From: Clostridiales bacterium
GTDB lineage: Bacteria > Bacillota > Clostridia > Oscillospirales > CAG-272
Length of the DNA: 33,351 nucleotides
NCBI GenBank assembly: GCA_003522145.1
Contig: DPGD01000057.1
Coordinates: 715 to 34,065 of the forward strand
Direction of reading: 5' to 3'
Shown: positions 16,961 to 26,400 of the stretch, piece by piece
Layout of the letters: every line of letters starts with the position of its first letter
Numbering within the stretch: position 1 is the first letter of the stretch
Notes under the pieces: generated by a model
Told to the model about the DNA's origin: nothing
The model's database searches: none
Seen by the model: only the letters and a program-made list of their open reading frames with translations
Position numbers and translations under genes: made by a program

Positions 16961-17533
16961 ATGAAAACGGTAAATATTATGATTGTAGGCGTGGGCGGAC
17001 AGGGAAGTCTGCTGGCAAGCAAGCTCTTAGGGCATATCCTCATCAAGCAGGGCTATGATGTGAAGGTTTCGGAAGTCCACGGAATGAGTCAGAGAGGCGG
17101 CTCGGTGGTCACTTATGTGCGCTACGGCGATAAGGTGTATTCTCCCCTTGTGGCCGAAGGAGAAGCCGACTACATTGTTTCTTTTGAGAAGCTGGAGGCG
17201 GCAAGACATGCGCCCATGCTCCGGAAGGACGGAAAAATTGTGGTGAACAGCCAGCAGATCGATCCGATGCCGGTCATCACCGGTGCGGCGGTTTATCCGG
17301 AAAATGTGCTGGAGGAGTTGAGAAGGAAGGGGTTGTATATCGACGGATTTGACGCCCTGACCTTAGCCGAGAAGGCCGGAAGCACAAAGGCCGTGAATAT
17401 AGTGCTGATGGGCAGATTGAGCAAGTATTTTCCTTTCCGCAAGGAAGAATGGATTTCTGCCATTGAGGAGACGGTGTCACCAAAATTTGTGGAAATGAAT
17501 AAAAAAGCATTCCTGCTGGGATGTGAAGCATAA
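16961..17533 (+). CDS. iorB: Indolepyruvate:ferredoxin oxidoreductase, beta subunit
   Basis: Partner of IorA, 190 residues, the pyruvate:ferredoxin oxidoreductase gamma-type domain. It starts with the nucleotide-loop-like IMIVGVGGQGSLLASKLLG (about 6-24), followed by S-E-V-H-G-M-S-Q-R-G-G-S-V (about 39-51), the hallmark of this subunit, and F-E-K-L-E-A-A-R. The ATG at 16961 is preceded by GAGG; earlier in-frame codons overlap iorA and are not needed. It lies 17 bases after iorA and 12 before paaK, so it is tightly coupled in the operon. Confidence 0.95.
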   Translation: MKTVNIMIVGVGGQGSLLASKLLGHILIKQGYDVKVSEVHGMSQRGGSVVTYVRYGDKVYSPLVAEGEADYIVSFEKLEAARHAPMLRKDGKIVVNSQQIDPMPVITGAAVYPENVLEELRRKGLYIDGFDALTLAEKAGSTKAVNIVLMGRLSKYFPFRKEEWISAIEETVSPKFVEMNKKAFLLGCEA

Positions 17534-17545
17534 AGGAGGCAACCA

Positions 17546-18850
17546 ATGGCATATTACCAGAAGGAAATTGAAACGGCGAGCAGGGAAGAGCTGAACCGGT
17601 TGCAGAGCGAGCGGTTGGTGAATACGGTGCGCCGGGTGTACGAGCGTGTACCGCTCTACCGTCAGCGCATGGATGAAGCCGGTGTCAAGCCGGAGGACAT
17701 CCATGGCATTGAAGATCTGAGGAAGTTGCCCTTTACTTCCAAACAGGATTTACGAGATACCTATCCCTATGGAATGTTTGCCGTTCCCATGGAGGAAGTG
17801 GTGCGGTTGCACGCCTCCAGCGGAACCACCGGAAAGCAGATCGTGGTGGGGTATACCGAAAAGGATTTAGACAGCTGGGCGGAAATCTGTGCCCGGCAGT
17901 TGGTGGCTGTAGGCGCCACGAAAAAGGACAAGGTTCATGTATCCTATGGCTACGGCCTTTTCACCGGGGGCTTAGGGCTTCACGGCGGTTCCGAAAAGCT
18001 GGGGTGCGTCACCATTCCGGTTTCTTCGGGCAATACTGCAAGGCAGTTGACCATTCTTCAGGATTTTCAGTCGGATATTCTGGCCTGCACACCCTCTTAT
18101 GCGATGTATTTGGGCGAATATGCCGAAAAAGCGGGCGTGGATACAAAGGAACTGCCCCTGCGGGCCGGTATTTTCGGCGCAGAGCCCTGGACCGAGGAAA
18201 TGCGGCGGAATATTGAAAAGTCGCTGAACATCAAGGCATACGATATTTACGGTTTGACCGAAATCATGGGCCCGGGCGTGGCGTTTGAATGCGAGGCGCA
18301 GACGGGCATGCATGTGAACGAAGACCATTTTATCATTGAAATTCTGGATCCGGCTACCGGTGAACCCGTGAAGGACGGAGAAAAGGGAGAGATCGTCTTT
18401 TCCTGCATTACCAAAGAGGCCTTTCCGCTGTTGCGCTTCCGCACCAAGGATATCGGAACCATTACTCACGAAAAGTGCTCTTGCGGCAGAACCTTTGTAA
18501 GAATGTCCAAGCCCATGGGCAGAACCGACGATATGTTGATCATTCGGGGCGTCAATGTGTTCCCCTCTCAGATCGAGACGGTGCTGTTGCAGATGGATCA
18601 GTCGCCCAACTATCGGATTGTGGTGGATCGGAAGGGCGCTTTGGACACCCTGGAAGTGCAGGTTGAACTGAGCGAAGAGAAATTTTCCGATACGGTTTCG
18701 GAAATCACCAAGGTGGAAAAGGACATCACCGAGAAACTCAAGTCGCTTCTGGGCATTGCCGCTAAGGTCACTCTGGTGGCCCCCGGCACCATCGAACGCT
18801 CGGAAGGCAAGGCAAAGCGTGTAGTGGATCGGCGTACACTGGTGGATTAA
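17546..18850 (+). CDS. paaK: Phenylacetate-CoA ligase family protein
   Basis: AMP-forming aryl-acetate CoA ligase, 434 residues, normal for the PaaK family. Landmarks: RVPLYRQRMDEAGVKPEDI (about 33-51), LPFTSKQDLRDTYPYGMF, the ATP-binding A-S-S-G-T-T-G-K (about 90-97), S-Y-G-Y-G-L-F-T-G-G-L-G-L-H-G-G, A-E-P-W-T-E-E-M, Y-D-I-Y-G-L-T-E-I-M-G-P-G, and the C-terminal G-R-T-D-D-M-L-I-I-R-G-V-N-V-F-P-S-Q-I-E. A perfect AAAGGAGG site precedes the ATG. The ior-paaK-ACT order is common in anaerobes. It may convert aryl acetates to CoA esters, or run in reverse with IorAB to yield free aryl acetate and ATP; the direction is inference. Confidence 0.92.
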   Translation: MAYYQKEIETASREELNRLQSERLVNTVRRVYERVPLYRQRMDEAGVKPEDIHGIEDLRKLPFTSKQDLRDTYPYGMFAVPMEEVVRLHASSGTTGKQIVVGYTEKDLDSWAEICARQLVAVGATKKDKVHVSYGYGLFTGGLGLHGGSEKLGCVTIPVSSGNTARQLTILQDFQSDILACTPSYAMYLGEYAEKAGVDTKELPLRAGIFGAEPWTEEMRRNIEKSLNIKAYDIYGLTEIMGPGVAFECEAQTGMHVNEDHFIIEILDPATGEPVKDGEKGEIVFSCITKEAFPLLRFRTKDIGTITHEKCSCGRTFVRMSKPMGRTDDMLIIRGVNVFPSQIETVLLQMDQSPNYRIVVDRKGALDTLEVQVELSEEKFSDTVSEITKVEKDITEKLKSLLGIAAKVTLVAPGTIERSEGKAKRVVDRRTLVD

Positions 18851-18865
18851 GAAAGGAGCAGAGAA

Positions 18866-19300
18866 ATGTTTGTAAAGCAGCTTTCGGTTTTTGTGGAGAA
18901 CAAGCAGGGAGCCCTTTCGGATGTGGTGGCATTGCTGTCGGAAAACGGCATCAATATGCGGGCAATTTCCATTGCGGATACCCAGGATTTCGGTGTGTTG
19001 CGGATGATTGTCCAGGATTGCGAGAAGGCCAAAGCGGTTCTGAAAGCAGAAAAGGTGATCGTAGCGGTAAATGAAGTTGTGGCTGTGGAACTGGCTGATA
19101 AACCCGGAGCCTTGTCGGAGGTGCTGAAGGTGCTGTCCGGCGGCGGAGTGAATGTGGAGTATATGTACGCCTTTGTCAATCCGGTAAAGCAGAGCAGCGC
19201 CTGCGTGGTTCTTCGGGCAACGGACAACGAAAAGGCCGCCGGATTGCTGAAAGAAAGGAACATTCCTTTGATTTCTCAAGAGGAACTGGACGCAATTTGA
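18866..19300 (+). CDS. Tandem ACT-domain amino-acid-binding protein
   Basis: Small cytosolic protein of 144 residues built of two ACT domains (about 3-68 and 72-140). Each carries the typical K-x-G-A-L or K-P-G-A-L-S turn followed by N-x-N/V-x-x-[IY] (E-N-K-Q-G-A-L-S-D-V, G-I-N-M-R-A-I-S; D-K-P-G-A-L-S-E-V, G-V-N-V-E-Y-M-Y). ACT domains bind amino acids and regulate partner enzymes. This stand-alone form often follows paaK in ior operons, so sensing an aromatic amino acid or aryl acid is likely but unproven. AAAGGAG precedes the ATG, 15 bases after the paaK stop; last gene of the operon. Confidence 0.9.
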   Translation: MFVKQLSVFVENKQGALSDVVALLSENGINMRAISIADTQDFGVLRMIVQDCEKAKAVLKAEKVIVAVNEVVAVELADKPGALSEVLKVLSGGGVNVEYMYAFVNPVKQSSACVVLRATDNEKAAGLLKERNIPLISQEELDAI

Positions 19301-19366
19301 AGACTTTTTCCCGACGGTTTGGTGTTTGCGCGAATCCGGCTTTTGATAAACGCTAAAGTTCTTTCA

Positions 19367-19400
19367 GAGGGGCTGTAAAAACAAGTTTTTACAGCCCCTC
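19367..19400 (+). repeat. Perfect 16-pair inverted repeat after the ACT gene
   Basis: GAGGGGCTGTAAAAAC (19367-19382) and its exact complement (19385-19400) are separated by only AA. It resembles a terminator stem, but neither strand has a T run directly after it (AAAAATATC on plus, TGAAAGAAC on minus). It may act together with the hairpin 100 bases further on, which shares the TGTAAAAA core, or bind a protein as a palindrome. Confidence 0.75.
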
Positions 19401-19496
19401 AAAAATATCGGTGGGGATACGGACATTTTTAAGGGGATGTGGATCGGCCAGTCACTTTATTTTGTTGAAATTCAGATGAATTCCGGGACAGTCATC

Positions 19497-19546
19497 GGAG
19501 GTGTAAAAAACTCTCACCGGGTTTTTTACACCCCCCCTTTTTTTTT
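19497..19546 (+). terminator. Intrinsic terminator of the symporter-ior-paaK operon
   Basis: GGTGTAAAAAAC (19500-19511) pairs perfectly with GTTTTTTACACC (19521-19532) around a 9-base loop; two more G-C pairs can add outside an A-C mismatch. It is followed by C and then nine T. It lies about 200 bases after the last stop of the operon. Confidence 0.8.
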
Positions 19547-19569
19547 GGGGGTTCTATCGGATGTATATA

Positions 19570-19603
19570 AAAAGAGTTGGACATTGTGATGCCCAACTCT
19601 TTT
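19570..19603 (-). terminator. Intrinsic terminator of rpoBC
   Basis: AAAAGAGTTGG (19570-19580) pairs with CCAACTCTTTT (19593-19603), 11 pairs with a 12-base loop. On the minus strand the stem continues into TTTTTATATAC. It lies directly after the rpoC stop at 19610. Confidence 0.8.
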
Positions 19604-19609
19604 GGTGTA

Positions 19610-22600
19610 TTAACTGTTTTCTTCAGGTGCTTTGTCGGAAGCGCTTTCGTCGTCTGAGAATTCCCCGTCTGTCAGGTCATCCGGAACCGATTCCTCATCG
19701 GAAAGTTCCTCTTCTTCGGGAGTCTCTTCGCTTTGATCTCCCTCATCCAAGAGTTCGTCATCCAATTCCACATTCAGTTCTTCGTCGGACAAATCCTCGT
19801 CTTCGTCCCGATCTCTTTCGGGTGCCAGCAAAGGCTCATAAACCGGGCGTTCTACAGTGCTTTCCACTTCGATGTTCCGATAGGTTTCAAGGCCGGTTCC
19901 GGCGGGAATCAGCTTGCCGATGATAACATTTTCTTTCAAGCCCATCAGCTTGTCTTCCTTGCCCCGGATGGCCGCTTCTGTCAGAACCTTTGTGGTTTCC
20001 TGGAAGGAAGCCGCAGAGAGGAAGGATTCGGTCATCAGCGAAGCCTTGGTGATACCCAGGAGCACCGGAGAGCAGGTGGCCTTCAGAAGAGTTCTCTCGC
20101 CGGCGTCAATCCGGGCCTGCAAAGCCTCATTGGCCTCGTTGAATTCGCTCCGATCCACCACAGTGCCGGTGAGCAGATCGGTGTCGCCCTGTTCCTCAAT
20201 CTTCACCTTTTTGGTCATCTGTCTGGCAATGACCTCAATGTGCCGGTCATTGATTTCCACAGACTGGAGACGGTACACCTTCTGTACTTCCCGGATGATA
20301 TAATCGTAGACGGCATCCAGACCGTTGATCTTGATGATGTCCTGAGGGCTCTTATAGCCTTCGGTCAGAGCCGCACCCTGTCCCACAAAGTCTCCGTCCT
20401 GCACGCACAGGTCAAAGTTGTAGGGAATGGGATAAGTGGTGGTCTGTCCGTCGCTGCCCTCCAAAACCACATTCTTGGTCTTTTTATCGTTCTGGATGGT
20501 AACTCTGCCGGCGTGCTCGGCCATAATTGCCGCTTTTTTGGGGCGCCGTGCTTCAAATACTTCCTCCACACGGGGAAGACCCTGCGTGATGTCGGAGCCG
20601 GCGGCACCGCCGGTGTGGAAGTTTCTCATGGTCAGCTGAGTACCGGGCTCGCCGATAGACTGTGCCGCCACGATACCGACCGATTCGCCGATAGACACCT
20701 TTTTGCAGGAGGTTGAAAGGTCAGAGCCATAGCAATGCGCACAAACGCCGTAGCGGGAGCGGCACTGGAGGATCGTGCGGACATTGACGGTCGTGATGCC
20801 GGCCTTCACGATCCTGTCGGCCAAAGCGTCGGTAATCATCACATTCCGTTCTGCCAGCACTTCGCCGGTTTCGGGAGATACCACCGGTTCATTGGTGTAT
20901 CTGCCCACGATCCGGTCCTTCAGAGGTTCGATGGTTTCCTTTCCGTCCTTGATGTCAGAGACAACAATGCCGTCGGTAGTGCCGCAATCCTCCTCCCGGA
21001 TGATTACATCCTGGGAGACATCCACAAGTCTTCTGGTCAGGTATCCCGAGTCAGCCGTACGCAAAGCGGTGTCGGACAGCGCTTTTCTGGCACCTCTTGC
21101 CGCCATGAAATACTCCAAGATGTTCAGTCCTTCCTTGAAGTTCCCCTTAATCGGGATTTCCATGACGCCTCTGCCGGAAACCGAAGACATCAGACCTCTC
21201 ATACCGGCCAACTGCCGCATCTGGGTCATATTACCGCGGGCGCCGGAGTCTGCCATCATTTTGATAGGATTATACCGATCAAAGCTTGCCTGCAATGCGG
21301 CTACCACATCCTTGGTGGTTTGCTCCCAGATGTGAATCACATTGTAGTAACGCTCGTCATCGGTCAATTCACCCATCATGAAGTGCTCATGCACTTCATC
21401 CACTTTGGCTTCCGACTGCTTGATCATTTCATTCTTGCTCTCCGGAACCATAACATCGGCAATGGAGATGGAAATGGAGGCTTTGGTGGAATACTTATAG
21501 CCCATGGACTTGATGTGATCCAGAACCATGGCGGCGGTGTAGGAATCGTGATTCCGGATGGTCCGGTCCACGATCTGACCCAACTGCTTCTTGCCGCAAA
21601 CGAAGTCCACTTCCAGAGCCAAGAGCTTTTTGGTCAGTTCCTTCTGCTTCTGCCAGTCGGTCTCCTTAAGAACCTCTTCCACAGTCGGCCTTTCGGCAAA
21701 GCCCAGGTCCTGCGGAATGTTGTCGTTGAAAATCAACCGGCCCAAGGTTGCGTCAATGATTGCCGTAAAGGTGTGCCCGTCCAATTCTTTGGACACCCGG
21801 ATCTTAATCGGCGCATGGAGCCCCAGCTCTCCGTTCTGGTAGGCCATCATGGCTTCGTTTTCGTCCATGAAGTAGTGACCTTCTCCCGGCTCTCCCGCCT
21901 TATCAATGGTCAGATAGTAGGAACCCAACACCATATCCTGGGACGGGACGGCCACGGCCTTACCGTCTGCAGGCTTCAGCAGGTTGTTGGCGGAAAGCAT
22001 GAGGAACCGGGCCTCTGCCTGGGCTTCTGCCGAAAGGGGCACATGCACCGGCATCTGGTCGCCGTCGAAGTCGGCATTGAAGGCGGTGCAGACCAGCGGA
22101 TGGAGCTTGATGGCTCTGCCGTCAACCAATACCGGCTCAAAGGCCTGAATGGACAGACGGTGCAGGGTCGGTGCCCGGTTCAGAAGGACCGGATGCTCCT
22201 TGATTACATTTTCCAAAGCGTCCCAGACGCATTCGTCGATCTTGTCGACCTTCTTTTTGGCATCCTTAATGTTGGTAGCCTTCTGGGTTTCCACCAGCCG
22301 CTTCATCACAAAGGGCTTGAACAGCTCCAGAGCCATTTCTCTGGGCAGTCCGCACTGGTAGATCTTCAATTCCGGACCGACTACGATTACCGAACGGCCG
22401 GAATAGTCCACACGCTTACCCAACAGGTTCTGACGGAACCGTCCCTGCTTCCCTCTTAAAATCTCCGAAAGAGATTTCAGCGGACGGTTGGAGGCTCCTC
22501 CGGTGACCGGCTTGCCTCGTCTGCCGTTGTCGATTAAAGCGTCCACCGCTTCCTGCAGCATTCTTTTTTCGTTGCGGATGATCAGCTCCGGCGCCCGCAG

Positions 22601-23431
22601 CTCCAGCAGCTTCTTCAACCGGTTATTCCGGTTGATGACCCTTCTGTACAGGTCGTTCAGGTCGGAGGCCGCATACCGGCCGCCGTCCAACTGAACCATG
22701 GGGCGGATTTCCGGCGGAATTACCGGAATCACATCGAGAATCATCCATTCCGGACGGTTTCCCGATTTGTGGAATGCTTCCACCACTTCCAGTCGCTTGA
22801 CAATTTTGGACTTTTTCTGTCCGGTTGCCGTTTTCAGTTCGGCCTTTAATTCGTCAGACAGCTTTTCCACATCAATTTCCGAGAGCAACTGTTTGATGGC
22901 CTCTGCACCGATGCCCACTTTGAAGTCGTCCTCGTACAGTTCATACATTTTCTTGTATTCGCCGTCTGTCAACTGCTGCTTCTTTTGCAGAGGGGTGTTG
23001 CCCGGATCGGTGACGATATAGCAACCGAAATAGAGCACCTGCTCCAAGAACTTGGGCGAAATATCCAAGAAAAGGGCAATTTTGGAGGGAATTGCTTTGA
23101 AATACCAGATGTGGGATACAGGAGCTGCCAGCTCCACATGACCCATACGCTCTCTGCGCACCTTTTTGGTGGTGACCTCCACACCGCATTTTTCACAGAT
23201 CTTGCCCTTGTACCGGACTCTTTTATACTTTCCGCAAAGGCACTCCCAATCCTTCGTGGGCCCGAAAATCCGCTCGCAGAACAGGCCGTCCCGTTCGGGC
23301 TTGTTGGTTCGGTAGTTGATGGTTTCCGGCTTGGTGACCTCGCCGTGGGACCAACTTCTGATCAGTTCGGGAGAAGCAAGACCGATCTTGATCGAATTGA
23401 AAATGTTCTTATCCATATTCATATAGCTCAC
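19610..23431 (-). CDS. rpoC: RNA polymerase beta' subunit
   Basis: Catalytic clamp subunit of RNA polymerase, 1273 residues. Visible: zinc site 1 (C64, C66, C79, C82), the rudder/lid region, the active-site NADFDGDQM at 452-460 whose three Asp hold Mg2+, the trigger-loop region with M-R-N-F-H-T-G-G, and zinc site 2 with D-C-G-T-T-D-G and C-R-S-R-Y-G-V-C-A-H-C. The start is uncertain: GTG at 23431 sits four bases from AAAGGGG, while ATGs at residues 4 and 6 are alternatives. The last 79 residues are a low-complexity tail in which 37 are Asp or Glu, beyond the conserved core. It lies 12 bases after rpoB in the same operon. Confidence 0.97.
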   Translation of the reverse strand: MSYMNMDKNIFNSIKIGLASPELIRSWSHGEVTKPETINYRTNKPERDGLFCERIFGPTKDWECLCGKYKRVRYKGKICEKCGVEVTTKKVRRERMGHVELAAPVSHIWYFKAIPSKIALFLDISPKFLEQVLYFGCYIVTDPGNTPLQKKQQLTDGEYKKMYELYEDDFKVGIGAEAIKQLLSEIDVEKLSDELKAELKTATGQKKSKIVKRLEVVEAFHKSGNRPEWMILDVIPVIPPEIRPMVQLDGGRYAASDLNDLYRRVINRNNRLKKLLELRAPELIIRNEKRMLQEAVDALIDNGRRGKPVTGGASNRPLKSLSEILRGKQGRFRQNLLGKRVDYSGRSVIVVGPELKIYQCGLPREMALELFKPFVMKRLVETQKATNIKDAKKKVDKIDECVWDALENVIKEHPVLLNRAPTLHRLSIQAFEPVLVDGRAIKLHPLVCTAFNADFDGDQMPVHVPLSAEAQAEARFLMLSANNLLKPADGKAVAVPSQDMVLGSYYLTIDKAGEPGEGHYFMDENEAMMAYQNGELGLHAPIKIRVSKELDGHTFTAIIDATLGRLIFNDNIPQDLGFAERPTVEEVLKETDWQKQKELTKKLLALEVDFVCGKKQLGQIVDRTIRNHDSYTAAMVLDHIKSMGYKYSTKASISISIADVMVPESKNEMIKQSEAKVDEVHEHFMMGELTDDERYYNVIHIWEQTTKDVVAALQASFDRYNPIKMMADSGARGNMTQMRQLAGMRGLMSSVSGRGVMEIPIKGNFKEGLNILEYFMAARGARKALSDTALRTADSGYLTRRLVDVSQDVIIREEDCGTTDGIVVSDIKDGKETIEPLKDRIVGRYTNEPVVSPETGEVLAERNVMITDALADRIVKAGITTVNVRTILQCRSRYGVCAHCYGSDLSTSCKKVSIGESVGIVAAQSIGEPGTQLTMRNFHTGGAAGSDITQGLPRVEEVFEARRPKKAAIMAEHAGRVTIQNDKKTKNVVLEGSDGQTTTYPIPYNFDLCVQDGDFVGQGAALTEGYKSPQDIIKINGLDAVYDYIIREVQKVYRLQSVEINDRHIEVIARQMTKKVKIEEQGDTDLLTGTVVDRSEFNEANEALQARIDAGERTLLKATCSPVLLGITKASLMTESFLSAASFQETTKVLTEAAIRGKEDKLMGLKENVIIGKLIPAGTGLETYRNIEVESTVERPVYEPLLAPERDRDEDEDLSDEELNVELDDELLDEGDQSEETPEEEELSDEESVPDDLTDGEFSDDESASDKAPEENS

Positions 23432-23443
23432 TTTTCCCCTTTC

Positions 23444-26400
23444 TTATTCTTCATCTTCTGTGTGGCTACCGCCGAAATAGGCTTCTGCCAGCTCATCGTC
23501 TGTGGCTTCGTGGAAGGAGCCTTCCAGCTCGCTCTCATCCAAAACCATTTCACCCGGCTCCACAGCGTCTTCCAAAGCCGCACCGGACACATAGTTCGGA
23601 GTTTGCAGTTCTTCTTCGGTGAGGGAGGACAGTTCGATCTCGTTGCCTTCCTTGTCTAAAACCTTCACATCCAGACACAGAGCCTGCAATTCTTTCACCA
23701 GAACCTTGAAGGATTCGGGTACACCGGGAGTGGGAATGTTCTGTCCCTTCACAATGGCTTCGTACGCCTTCACACGGCCGGTCACATCGTCCGACTTGAC
23801 CGTCAGGATCTCCTGCAGGGTGTAGGCGGCGCCATAGGCCTCCAAGGCCCAGACCTCCATTTCGCCGAAACGCTGGCCACCGAACTGGGCTTTACCGCCC
23901 AAGGGCTGCTGCGTGACCAGGGAATAGGGACCGGTAGACCGGGCATGGATCTTATCATCCACCAGATGGTGAAGCTTCAGATAGTACATGACGCCCACAG
24001 TAACGGGGGAATCGAAGGCTTCGCCGGTACGGCCGTCATAAACCACGGTCTTGCCGTCGGGATTCATGCCGGCTTGAGCCAGCATTTCGTCAAGGTCCTT
24101 GGTGTCGGCGCCGTCGAATACCGGAGTCATGACCTTCAGACCCAGCTTTCTTGCCGCCATGCCCAAGTGTACCTCCAACACCTGACCGATGTTCATACGG
24201 GAAGGCACGCCCATGGGGTTCAACACAATATCCAAAGGCGTTCCGTCAGGTAAGAAGGGCATATCCTCGGAAGGAAGAATTCTTGAAACCACGCCTTTGT
24301 TTCCGTGACGGCCGGCCATCTTGTCGCCCACCGAGATCTTTCTCTTTTGTGCAATGTAGACCCGCACCACCTTGTTTACGCCCGGCGACAGCTCGTCTCC
24401 GTTCTCTCGGCTGAAGGTGTGCACATCCACCACAATGCCCGATTCTCCGTGCGGCAGACGCATGGAGGTGTCCCGGACTTCCCGTACCTTCTCACCGAAA
24501 ATGGCGCGGAGCAGTCTTTCTTCGGCAGTCTGTTCGGTTTCTCCCTTGGGCGTTACCTTTCCGACCAGAATGTCTCCGGCCCGGACTTCAGTACCCTTGC
24601 GGACCACACCGAACTGGTCTAAATCCTTCAGAGCGTCATCGCCCACATTGGGGATCTCTCTTGTGATTTCCTCTTTGCCCAACTTGGTGTCTCTTGCCTC
24701 GTGAGAGTACTCTTCAATGTGAATGGAAGTGTAAACATCATCCCGCACCAGCCGCTCATTCAGAAGGACGGCGTCCTCGTAGTTGTAGCCTTCCCAGGTC
24801 ATGAAGCCGATCAGGGCGTTCTTACCCAAGGAAATTTCTCCTCCGGAGGTGGCGGGACCGTCGGCAATCACGGCACCTTTCTCCACCCGGTCGCCTTCAT
24901 TGATGATCGGGCGCTGGTTGATGCAGGTACCCTGGTTGCTCTTTTTGAATTTGATCAGCTTGTAGCTGGTTCTCTTGCCGGCATCGGTCCGGATGACGAT
25001 TTCATCCGAAGTGACCTTCTCGGCATAGCCGGACTCCTCGGCAATCACCACTACGCCGGAGTCGTAGCCGGCCTTGTATTCCATACCGGTGGCCACAATG
25101 GGTGCTTCGGTGACCATCAGGGGCACTGCCTGCTTCTGCATGTTGGAGCCCATCAGGGCACGGGCGTTGTCGTCGTGATCCAGGAAGGGAATCATGGCGG
25201 TGGCAACCGAAACGACCATCCGGGGGGACACATCCATGTAGTCCACCTTGTTTTTCTCCACCTGGAGAATCTCGGTCCGGTAGCGGACGGTGATCTTGTT
25301 GTTGACAAACCGGTTGTTCTCATCCAACGGCTCGTTGGCCTGCGCAATTACATAGTTGTCTTCCACATCGGCCGACATATAGACCACATCCTCCGGACGG
25401 TTGGAAACCTCGCCGGTTTCCTTGTTCACCGGACGGTAGGGCGCTTCAATAAAGCCGTAGTCGTTGATTTTGGCATAGGTGGAAAGGCAGGAAATCAGAC
25501 CGATATTGGGTCCTTCCGGTGTCTCAATGGGACAAACTCTTCCGTAGTGGGTATAGTGCACATCACGGACTTCAAAGGATGCCCGGTCTCTGGACAAACC
25601 TCCGGGACCCAATGCCGAAATACGGCGCTTGTGGGTCAGCTCTGCAAGGGGGTTGTTCTGGTCCATGAACTGGGAGAGCTGGGAGGAGCCGAAGAATTCC
25701 CGGATGGCTGTCACCACGGGACGGATGTTAATCAGTGCTTCCGGGGTCAGCGTCTCGCTGTCCTGAATGGTCATCCGCTCTTTGACGATCTTGTCGATTC
25801 TGGAGAAGCCGATGCGCATCTGGTTCTGGAGCAGCTCGCCCACACAGCGCAGACGGCGGTTGCCCAAATGGTCGATATCATCGGTGGTGCCCACATCATA
25901 GTAAAGGCCCACCAGGTAGTTGATGGAGGCAAAAATATCCTCTCTCGTGATGTGCTTGGGCCAGAAATCCGCCTTGTGCTCTTTCACATAGGCGATCACG
26001 GCGTCCTTTTCGGTGCCGACTTCGGAAATCAGCTTGCTCAGCGCCTCAAAGGGAACCTTTTCCTTAGGGCCTATGCCGGCCTCCGACAGGTCGTAGCCCA
26101 GCATGGATACAGGATACACCGTTTTATTGGAAAAGATCTTCAGTTCTCCTCCGTTTTCGAGAACGATCCACGCTTCCTCCACTCCGGCCTTTTCCGCCTG
26201 GAAGGCTTTGGCATAGTCCATTCTCTCGCCGGCGTCAAACACGATCTCTCCGGTAATCATCGAAACCGCAGGGCGGCTCAGGGTCTGCCCCACAAGACGG
26301 TCGGCAACGCCCATCTTTTTGTTGAACTTGTACCGACCTACGCTTGCAAGATCGTAGCGCTTGGGGTCGAAGAACATATTGTTGATGAGCATGACGGCAC

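Noticed and set aside
17972..19279. A 435-codon minus-strand open frame opposite paaK and the ACT gene
   Set aside because: It runs against two well-recognised genes and shows no domain.
20735..22459. A 574-codon plus-strand open frame opposite rpoC
   Set aside because: Antisense shadow of rpoC for the same reason; no ribosome binding site or known domain.
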